A stretch of DNA of 64,000 nucleotides, taken from positions 31,040,509 through 31,104,508 of the forward strand of contig CM060886.1 in the NCBI GenBank assembly GCA_030762935.1, written 5' to 3'. The notes below the pieces were generated by a model. That model was not told the DNA's origin. It made no database searches and saw nothing but the letters and a program-made list of their open reading frames with translations. Position 1 is the first letter of the stretch. Each line of letters starts with the position of its first letter. A program made the translations under genes and the position numbers. This stretch comes from Hymenopus coronatus. Taxonomy: Eukaryota > Arthropoda > Insecta > Mantodea > Hymenopodidae. This document shows positions 56,195 through 64,000 of this stretch, one piece after another.

Positions 56195-56427
56195 CGTATA
56201 CTTTTCTCATATAGCAATTTGTCAACTCCTGTCCATACAAACAAAGGAACCAGCTTTTGACTGTCACTTTAACCTATGGTACTCCCTTATTTCGCTTCTA
56301 CTTACAAGGAAGCAAGTAATAAGACTATTTTTGTCTCGATTAGCATGAAGTAAATAGAAGCATAAGCTTTTTAACAATAATTTGTTGCAGAGATGTAGAA
56401 AAAGTCATGTGAATAGAACACATCAGA
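56195..56427 (+). mobile_element. ATIR-1 host copy, right part of second composite
   Basis: CGTATACTTTTCTCATATAG through AAAGTCATGTGAATAGAACA and CATCAGA, then an eight-T run. Confidence 0.85.
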
Positions 56428-56674
56428 TTTTTTTTTACGTTGTAAAAATGCGCCCTCATAAGGCGAACTTTAGGTTATGATAAAGAATTGCATATCTGGA
56501 AAATGAGAGAAGCTACGATAAAAATAAGAACAGTGAGATTGGTCGGTGCTTGAAATATGATTCCGCGACCCCCTGAAGTACACAGACGTGATTGCCTGAG
56601 CAATCTCGCTCGGTTTGCTATCCTTCTCAATCCGAGTAAAGGAATGTCTGTTCCTTCATCACACCAAATGGCAT

Positions 56675-56676
<2 letters not shown>

Positions 56677-56707
<31 letters not shown>

Positions 56708-56715
56708 CTCTCTCT
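56677..56715. repeat. (CT)n microsatellite
   Basis: A CT run with a few GC interruptions. Confidence 0.85.
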
Positions 56716-56904
56716 TTGCCTCCCGGATTTCTAACGGTAGGTTCCTTGACAGTGGACTGACATTTCCATGCTGTAGTATGATTCAATGTTGCGATATAGA
56801 ACAATAGAACAAGAGTAATGTGTACTGAAGCCGTTAAGAAAAATGGCAACTCATTCATCGTTATCCGAAATGAATCAGGACTGTGTTATTCTACATGTCG
56901 GTAC

Positions 56905-57345
56905 CGAGGGGGATGGCTTAGGAGGCACTTCTGTCGCTCGCATTCCTGAGGTCTAAGGTTCGATCTTCGGCGACCGGCCACTCTTGACCAATGGGTTTGT
57001 CGCGGCTTCCCCGGGTCGGAAGGCGAATGCTGGAGTGTTTCATCTACCAACTTTTCTCATTTCCTGTACCTATCGTTCCCTGTCGTCTATTTCAGGGCTG
57101 TAGGAGCAGGCGACTGTGCTCTGTGAGTTGCGGCTGGGAGGTGGCTATGCGCTCTGTGGAGATTTCTTCTCTGGCGTCGTAGTGGTACCACTCTGTCTTC
57201 AGATGCTTTCGAGAAGTCGTTCTTTTGGGAAACCCCAGAGGCTCGGGGCTTGTGAGTAGAAACCGGAGAAACGTTCAATCTGGAAACATTAGAAACTCTG
57301 TCCATATCTGGTTGCCTTTCGAATCTCTCCCTTCATTCCTGCCTA
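56905..57345 (+). repeat. Long SINE-like unit, family F
   Basis: GGAGGCACTTCTGTCGCTCG and CATTCCTGAGGTCTAAGGTT with a CGATCTTCGG B-box remnant form the head. The body has CTATTTCAGGGCTGTAGGAG, AGGCGACTG, AAACATTAGAAACTCTGTCC and ATCTGGTTGCC, matching the unit at 51536 in order. Limits are approximate. Confidence 0.45.
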
Positions 57346-57659
57346 GAAGGGGTCATTTTAAATCTCAAAGGACCGTATTCCTAGTATTCAAGATAATCCT
57401 AATGTGTTTGCCGGTCGTTAATGATGATGGTGCTCTATAATATTGTCGTTCACTATGTGAAGCATTCGCATTTGATAAACTGTCAGTTGATTAATGAGGC
57501 AATCTGAGAGGGAGATTTAATGGAATGTAAGGACTAAATTCACCATTACAGTTGCAACAAAATATTATTATTTTGTAACTCAATGGCTTTGTAATACACG
57601 TATATGTAAATTATTTCTTGCTTTAGCTTTTTACATGTATCTTTCTGAATTTATCTTTT

Positions 57660-59500
57660 GTGAATTGACACTATACGAGGTTGTTTAATATCCTATTTCA
57701 AAATAGATGATGCTGCTAAGGCAAATTGGTGTTCCCATCGTTATTGTCATTGTTACGCGTTACCAAAACACATTTGATATTCATTCACAGGTTAGTTTGG
57801 AGTGTAGATGGGAAAGCCTTATGAGAAGCGTCCAGAAGCCCGATAGACATGGTTACCGAGGAAATCATTGAAAAGTCCGCGATATGACCCTTGCTGATCG
57901 CCGACTGAATGTTCGCGAAGTGACATAGGTGACGGAATAAGTTGAAGATGAAAAATCTGATGTGTACCATTCACATGACTTTCTCCATATCCCTGCAACA
58001 AATAATTCTTAAAAAGCTTATACTTCTATTTACTTTATGCTAATCAGAAAAAAATAGCAGAAATAGTCTTATTCTTCCTTGTAAGTAGAAGCGAAATAAG
58101 GGACAACCGTAGGTTAAAGTGATAGTCAAAAGCTGGTTGCTATGTCTATGAAGTTCCTTTTTTTATATGGATAGGAGTTGACAAGTTCCTGTATGAGAAA
58201 AGTATACGTTTTTCATAGCAGAAACCAAAAATAAGGAATGTCACAAAAACGACGAACTCCACGAAAAAAATGTATATATCATAAATTGTGTGTTTTAATG
58301 TGCTCTACATTTTTTGTGTAGTAAGTTTTTGTCCATCTCTTACGGTTTAGCAGTCATTCAAAATTTAGTAAAATTCATCCAGAATAAACTATTCTTCAGA
58401 GGCTATTCCCAGAAAATTCAAGATATACATTTCATTTGTCAGGTAAATATGTTTAATATCCGAAATTTTAATCAAAATCGTTAGAGCCATCTTTTAGAAA
58501 ATCAAAATTTTCGAAAAAAGTTCCATGTAAAGGGTAGTTGGGGGTGGGGGGATTTTTCTCAAAATCTTTGTGTCGCATTCCTGAAAGATACTAAACTTAA
58601 ATACCAAGTTTGGTATTTTACCGACTTTTCATTTTTGAGTTATCGGGTTCACAGACACACGGACACACACACACACACGGACCTTTTTGTGAAAATGCTT
58701 TTTTTGGATATTGGGGACCCTAAAACATATATTTCCGGTGAAATCTCGGTATCGAATTTTTGGTGGAGTGCAATACTTTCTCTATACACTATGTACATAG
58801 TGCGTATGGAGAAAGTAAAAATGTGTCGGCCCGATGGGTGCCACAATTGTTCACAATGAACAAGAAGCGAATGCGGCTTTCAACTTCAAAGCTGGTTTGT
58901 AGGTATTTATCTGAAACCCGAAGGACTTTTTGAGTCGAGTTGTCACCTTCTATTAGACCTGGATTCATCATGGTACTTCAGAATCCAAGCAACAATCAAA
59001 ACAATGTCTTGCTTCTGGTGAATCTGCTCCAAAGACGGCCGAAACAGTGATGCCGACGTTTTAATTATTTTTTCTGCCCTTTTTTTTTGGGGGGGGGGAG
59101 GACGCGAAAGGTGTCAGAGTGCCATTTTCTTTGACTTCTTAGAAAAAGAAAAAACAATTACTGGACAGTAGTACAGTGAGTTATTGGCCCTATTCAACAA
59201 GTTGAAGGAAACACGGCGCCATTTGTAGAAGAAGAAAATTCTGTTTCACCACGGCAACACATCAGCACATTCGTCCAGAGCTGCATTAATTGCGTTATAA
59301 ATTTCTACCAAATCCCCCAATTTCTTTTTGTTACCAAACATGAAGAACTGGCTCATGGGAACAACATTTAGATTAAAAGGTGGTCATCGTCTGAATAGAA
59401 GCATTTTTGCAGAGCTTGACAGTTCTTAATCTTGGAGAAATAAAAAAATGGTAGCGACGTTGGAAGAAGTGTATATCCCTATGAGAGGGACTCTGTTGAG
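57660..59500 (+). pseudogene. Decayed mariner-like element M4, split by ATIR-1
   Basis: It is collinear with M3 (39620..40720): TTTCAAAATAGATGATG at 57697, ATGGTTACCGAGGAAATCAT at 57847, GTTGAAGATG at 57941. After the ATIR-1 insertion come GTCGGCCCGATGGGTGCCAC, AGCGAATGCGGCTTTCAACT, GTCGAGTTGTCACC and TACTACAGTGAG-type sequence near 59170. All catalytic motifs are degraded and stops are frequent. It serves as an empty-site reference for dating the ATIR-1 insertion. Confidence 0.8.
57956..58816 (-). mobile_element. ATIR-1, reference copy nested in mariner M4
   Basis: This 861-bp copy defines the family because the same mariner stretch without insertion is present at 40075-40110. On the plus strand it runs TCTGATGTGTACCATTCACA to ATGGAGAAAGT, with AAAAA on both sides (57951-57955 and 58817-58821). 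In family orientation it shows a terminal hairpin (GAGAAAG-side, about 38 nt), a (TG)n tract at a fixed site, a near-palindrome AATACCAAGTTTGGTATT, a second one around CGATATTTTAATC-type sequence, then an inverted TGTAGAGAAAGT-like motif and a short hairpin ATGTG...CACAT ending ATCAGA. No open frame spans it. Asymmetric inverted termini, the microsatellite and the T-rich target resemble non-autonomous Helentron/HINE elements. Rep/helicase genes are absent, so the class is inferred. Confidence 0.93.
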
Positions 59501-60746
59501 AAATAAATAACTTGTGTTTGAAAAATGGCGTCTTCATTCCCAACACGGGTGGTTATTGAGGCGCCCTTATAAATATGGATAATTAAATATTGGCGTGTGT
59601 TTTCTAACTAATGAGTATTAGAATTCATTGTTTTTGAGCCTATAAATATTTATTTTGCCAATATTTCCTTTATCTGATGTAGTTATGTATCCCACCAATA
59701 TTTCTGTTACTTGCAGGTATAAATCCACCCTGAAAACTTCAATTGGACATGACAAAAAGTATTATAAAAAAGACTGAGTATTTAGAATTGTGTATTCATT
59801 TTGAAACGGATATGGGGTATCCCCCCAAACAACTTTCTTCTATCGCCCACTGGTATTTTTAGCGGTACATTGGATCAACTCTGCTCGGGCCTTCTTCCTT
59901 TTTCACCAAGAATGCAAGAATTGAGGTCATATAGCCCAAAAGAGACAAAGGTATATTTATTCCAATTTAAATGTCAGACTTTTAGGAATTTAAAAATGGT
60001 CTCTTTTGAATTAATATTAGTGAAAGGAATTGGGAATTTTGAACAAAAATATTAAAAACTATGACCGAAATTAAAATATAGTAGCTCAATGATCACACAA
60101 GACATTGCTGTCCAACCCGTGAGGTAGTTTTGCAAAAAATTTGCCCAGTTCGCTTTCGTGAGGGGCATGTTTTTTTCGTGAAGTTGAAAATACAAACGCC
60201 TATGGTAACTATCAGCGCTAAGGGTTCCGACTCGTTTATGCCTCTTAATTTGCCCATTCAAATCATCACATATTAGCAACAAGCGCGGGTATTAAAACAT
60301 AAAGTATTACTTAGTAACCGCGAACTCCCGCCTTTTTCGAATTGGAGATTGGAATATTTGATGCATAGTTGCGACCAGTGGCGGCGATGAGTAAATATCT
60401 TGGGAGTTGCATGTTCCTCTAATGATGATGTTTAACGACGCGTTCGATTGTAAGGTTTATATCAATATCGCTAGTGTGCCGAAATTTTGCAAATAACTGA
60501 TTCCTCAAGAACTAGGGGCTAGCGCGGTAATCATCCAGCCAGGAGGCTTTACTATTATATTCAAGTGCAAGACAATCCACATAACATAGCACATTTAAAT
60601 AAAAGACATCGCTAATTGTCTGCCTTCCTGAGCCTGCATATAGAGAGTAGTGCGGAACCGACTGCATTGGGCGGGTCAATTCTTACATTATTCTTGTTCT
60701 TGATATCTTACCTGCTAAGAGCATATAAAATAAGGTTAACTTTATT
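59501..60746. other. Intergenic DNA, no feature recognised
   Basis: Frames of 84 and 76 codons (59801 plus, 60052 minus) have no motif I recognise. Confidence 0.35.
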
Positions 60747-61514
60747 ACTTTCTCTACACGTACTATGTACATAGTGTATAGAGAAGGTATTGCATTCCAC
60801 CCAAAAATTCGACAGCATAGCTCAAAAATGAAAAGTCCATTAAATACCAAACTTCGTATTTAAGTTCAGCATATTTGACACGAAGATTTTCAAGAAAATC
60901 CCCCTACCCCCAACTACCCTTTACATGGAAAAATTTTCGAACATTTTGATTTTCTCAAAAATGGCTCTAACGATACTGATTAAAATATCGTATATTAAAG
61001 ATATATACCTGACAAATAAAATGTATATCTTGAATTTTCTGGGAAAAGCCTCTAAAGGCCATTTTATTCTGTATAAATTTTACGGAATTTCGCATAACTG
61101 GCAAACTGTGAGAGAGAGACAAAAACTTACTACACAAAAAATGTAGATCAGGATAAAACACACAATTTATGTCATATACATTTTTTTTTTTTTTTCGTGG
61201 AGTTGATCGCTTTTGGGATATTCGTTGTTTTTGGCTTCAGCTTTGAAAAACTTATACTTTTCTCATACAGGAATTTGTCAACTCCTACCCATACAAACAA
61301 AGGAACTTCAGTCACATAGCAACCAGCTTTTGACTGTCAATTTAACCTATGGTACTCCCTTATTTCGCTTCTACTTACAAGGAAGCAAGTAATAAGACTA
61401 TTTCTGCTATTTTTTTTTCTCGATTAGAGTGAATAACTAACTAGAAGCATGGGCTTTTTAACAATAATTTGTTGCGGAGATGTAGAGAAAACCATATGAA
61501 TGGAACACATCAGA
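60747..61514 (+). mobile_element. ATIR-1, copy lacking the microsatellite
   Basis: Both termini are intact: ACTTTCTCTACACGTACTAT with a near-perfect hairpin, and ACCATATGAATGGAACACAT ending CAGA. The region from the conserved ATTCGATACC block to just before CAGCATAGCTCAAAAA is deleted (at about 60811), removing the (TG)n. Flanks are TTTATT and TTTGTT. Confidence 0.9.
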
Positions 61515-61595
61515 TTTGTTTAATATGTCTCAACTTCAGTCCCTATTTCTTTCTTTTAAAACAGTTAAAATCTAGGACATGTATTTAATCAATAA

Positions 61596-62188
61596 AGTTA
61601 GTGCTTGGACAAAAAAATGTTGAATAAAATTAAATGACCCAAAGTCAGTCCATATAAACTTCACAAACAGAAAAACGGAAAAAGTGTCCATAGAATTAAA
61701 TGTGCAAAGTGTTCCCTGTTTAAAAGAGGTAAAATATTCAGGTTTGGGTCTAGATGAAAAGCTTAACTGGATATCGCATATACAAAGGAAACGAAGAGAA
61801 CTAGATTTATGATTTAGAAAACTGTATTGGTTACTGGGATATTACTCAGAACTAAATCAACACATAAATTGTTGATTTATAAACAAGTGCTGGAACCTGT
61901 ATGGATGTATGGCATACCCCTATGGAGTTGCACCAAGAAAACGAATGTCGAAATCTTTCAGAGATTTCAGAATAAGGTACTAAGGGCTAAAGTAAAAGCA
62001 CCTTGGTATGTACGCAATGGCAATATCCACAGGGACTTGAATCTAGAATTTGCAGTGAAGAAATCAAAGCTACAGCGGTAAAGCAGACGGCTCCTGTACA
62101 TGAAGACACCGAAGTGCTGCGTATGCTGGCAAACACCAATACAGTACGAACACTGAAAAGAACCAAACCCTTGGACTTAGTGTTTTAA
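61596..62188 (+). pseudogene. Jockey-type non-LTR retrotransposon, reverse transcriptase C-terminus
   Basis: One frame reads SVHINFTNRK, PCLKEVKYSGLGLDEKLNW and ISHIQRKRRELDL up to a stop near 61812. The next frame, from 61827, gives LLRTKSTHKLLIYKQVLEPV, WMYGIPLWSC and APWYVRNGNIHRDL. The last, to the stop at 62186-62188, gives NTNTVRTLKRTKPLDLVF. The order K.LG..LD..L.W..HI, YK...LEP.W.YGI.LW, APWYV.N..IHRDL is the signature of the Jockey clade C-terminus. Two frame changes and stops make it dead. It is 5'-truncated and flanked by ATIR-1 copies. Confidence 0.9.
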
Positions 62189-62223
62189 AATCTGTGTGAT
62201 GAAGCTGTTGTAATAGAACTACC

Positions 62224-63006
62224 CTATTTACTTCATGCTAATCGAGAAAAAATTGGCAGAAACAGTCTTATTACCTGCTTCCTTGTAGGTAGAAGCGAAA
62301 TATGGGAGTACCATAGGTTAAAGTGATTGTCAATAGCTGGTTGCTATGTGACTGAAGTTCCTTGCAGGAGTTGACAAATTCCTGTATGAAAAAAGTATGT
62401 TTTTTAAAACTGAAACGAAAAACAAGATATCTCTTAAAAACGATCAACTCCACGAAAAACATTTATATAACATAAATTGTGCATTTTAATGTGTTCAACG
62501 TTTTTTCGTGGTAAGTTTTTGTCCATCTATTACGGTTTATCAGTTATACAAAATTCCGTAAAATTCATCCGGAATAAAGTAGTCTTCAGAGGTTATTCCC
62601 AGAAAATTCAAGATATACATACATTTTATTTGTCAAGTAAATATCTTTAACGATATTTTAATCAAAATCGTTAGAGTCATTTTTGATAAAATATAAAATT
62701 TCGAAAAATGTTCCATGTAAAGGGTAGTTGGGGTGAAGGGATTTTCTTGAAAATTTTCGTGTCGCATCCCTGGAAGATACCAAACCTAAATACTAAGTTT
62801 GTTATTTAACGGACTTTTCGCTTTTGGGCTATGCTGCCCACAGACACACACACACGCACACACACAGACACATACGGACATTTTTCTAAAAATGCTTTTT
62901 TTTGGATTCAAGGGGTCTCAAAACAGGTGAAATCTCGGTATCTAAATTTTGGGTGCATTACAATACCTTCTCTATACACTGTGTACATAGTACGTGTAGA
63001 GAAAGT
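62224..63006 (-). mobile_element. ATIR-1 copy, ATCAGA end lost
   Basis: It begins at ATTTACTTCATGCTAATCGA and continues through all other blocks to GTGTAGAGAAAGT, followed by six A. Its CA/CG tract is near 62843-62870. The missing first 80 bases abut the Jockey remnant. Confidence 0.9.
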
Positions 63007-63539
63007 AAAAAAGTAGAGAAAAATATAAATTCAATGTACAATGCCTGTCAACAGCATTAACTTGAGGGTTTGATTTACGGGGATGCCGCGGAGAGTGATC
63101 TACTTTCGGGAAACTTTGTATGCGCTTCCCAGATCTGTATGTTGTGTCTATTTTAAAGAAATCTATTCTGGTTTAAATACCGTAATCCATTGATAGCACC
63201 AAATGCCTTAGATCTAAGGTTAAATCTGTGGAATTGGAAGCACTGAATGAATGATATCAAAATGAAAACATTGATTTTAATATCGAGGAATTTTTTACTA
63301 TTGCTTCTAATATATCTAGGAGAGACATAAGATATTGAGATAAATCTAATCTTGAAGCCTAAGAAATATTGTGAAACTTCAGATATCTATTCTGCAAATA
63401 ATCACTAATATTTAAATAAACGAAAGGATCTTGGAGAAGTTAATGCTACAAAATGGCAAAAATATGTTGTTTTTTTTACAAAATTTGCAGATGTCTGCCA
63501 TTTTCTTAAATAAGATTCTCCCTATTGTTTACTGTTTTA
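63007..63539. other. AT-rich intergenic DNA
   Basis: No gene or repeat recognised. Weak protein-like segments near 63240-63330 are not enough for a call. Confidence 0.3.
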
Positions 63540-64000
63540 GAAATAGATAAAAACTTTAAAACACAAAACTAGTATCTCAGAAATAGTTAAAGCTACGAAA
63601 AAACTTGCGTAATACAATTGGTATATTTCACCGAGCTTTACATTTTTCCTTCAATAGGATTCCTCCTATCATGTACCTTTCTACATTGTACACAATTATT
63701 ACATAACGTTTACTTCCCGGAAATATTAAGGTATGCATTTTGTTCGTGGTCTTAACATTTTTAACATTTCATAAATGTGTAGCGCTTTCAGAAAAATAGT
63801 TTTCTATGTAAAGTGGAGGATTTATTTGAAAATATTCGCTTTGTACTCTTAGGGGTACCTAACTTAAGTATGGGCTTCCTGTGGCTTTCGAAAATGCTTC
63901 TCTGATTTGGTTGGGAGGATTTATATGGAAATCTTCACACTACAACCTTGTATTTTTGCGACTTTTAGTTTTTTTAGTTATGCTTTAAACATACATGCGG
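63540..64000 (-). repeat. Distant ATIR-1 relative, cut by the window end
   Basis: The order of blocks AACTAGTATCTCAGAAATAG, TTCATAAATGTGTAGCGC, ATGTAAAGTGGAGGATTT, TTTTAGTTTTTTTAGTTATGC follows the family, but identity is low. It is the most diverged relative seen. Confidence 0.5.

Overview
This window is AT-rich, gene-poor eukaryotic DNA, most likely from an arthropod and probably an insect. The evidence is its content: several mariner/Tc1-type transposon relics, non-LTR retrotransposon C-termini, many tRNA-headed SINEs and abundant simple repeats, with no operons, bacterial genes or convincing host exons. A cockroach-like genome fits my memory of such SINE and reverse-transcriptase fragments, but the sequence alone cannot prove the species. 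I found no intact protein-coding gene. Nearly all open reading frames are short chance frames, simple-repeat translations, or shadows of repeats.

The dominant feature is one dispersed family, called ATIR-1 here. It has about 35 to 40 copies or fragments on both strands and covers roughly 20 kb, about a third of the window (my addition of spans, not a computed value). Full copies are about 770 to 900 bp. In the orientation used here (plus = starts ACTTTCTCTACA) a copy has a 5' terminal hairpin, a (TG)n microsatellite at a fixed internal position, several near-palindromes, then an inverted TGTAGAGAAAGT motif, a short second hairpin and a terminal ATCAGA next to a T-run. This asymmetric terminal inverted repeat layout resembles non-autonomous Helentron/HINE (DINE-1-like) elements; that class assignment is inference. 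Nested insertions into a mariner copy (57956..58816) and into another ATIR-1 copy (20281..21110) define both ends. The same nested arrangement recurs at 55349..56427.

Layout. 0-5 kb: an ATIR-1 fragment, a tRNA-like foldback repeat, a 5'-cut non-LTR reverse-transcriptase tail and a SINE. 5-10 kb: purine-rich DNA and ATIR-1 copies. 10-17 kb: a SINE with clear target duplications, a short Tc1/IS630-type transposon with long inverted repeats, more SINEs, a mariner fragment, and a full-length but dead mariner (15755..16959). 18-24 kb: a foldback family and the nested ATIR-1 composite. 25-32 kb: ATIR-1 copies and a non-LTR tail. 32-38 kb: SINEs and stacked ATIR-1 copies, one carrying two SINE insertions. 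39-48 kb: a decayed mariner, more ATIR-1, and a foldback element. 50-57 kb: a reverse-strand mariner relic, a CpG/GC-rich patch (53380..53740), a reverse-strand non-LTR tail, long SINE-like units. 57-64 kb: a second decayed mariner split by ATIR-1, a Jockey-like reverse-transcriptase tail, and ATIR-1 copies running off the end.

The parts do not form a pathway. They record successive waves of insertion: mariner first, then ATIR-1 into mariner, ATIR-1 into ATIR-1, and SINEs into ATIR-1.
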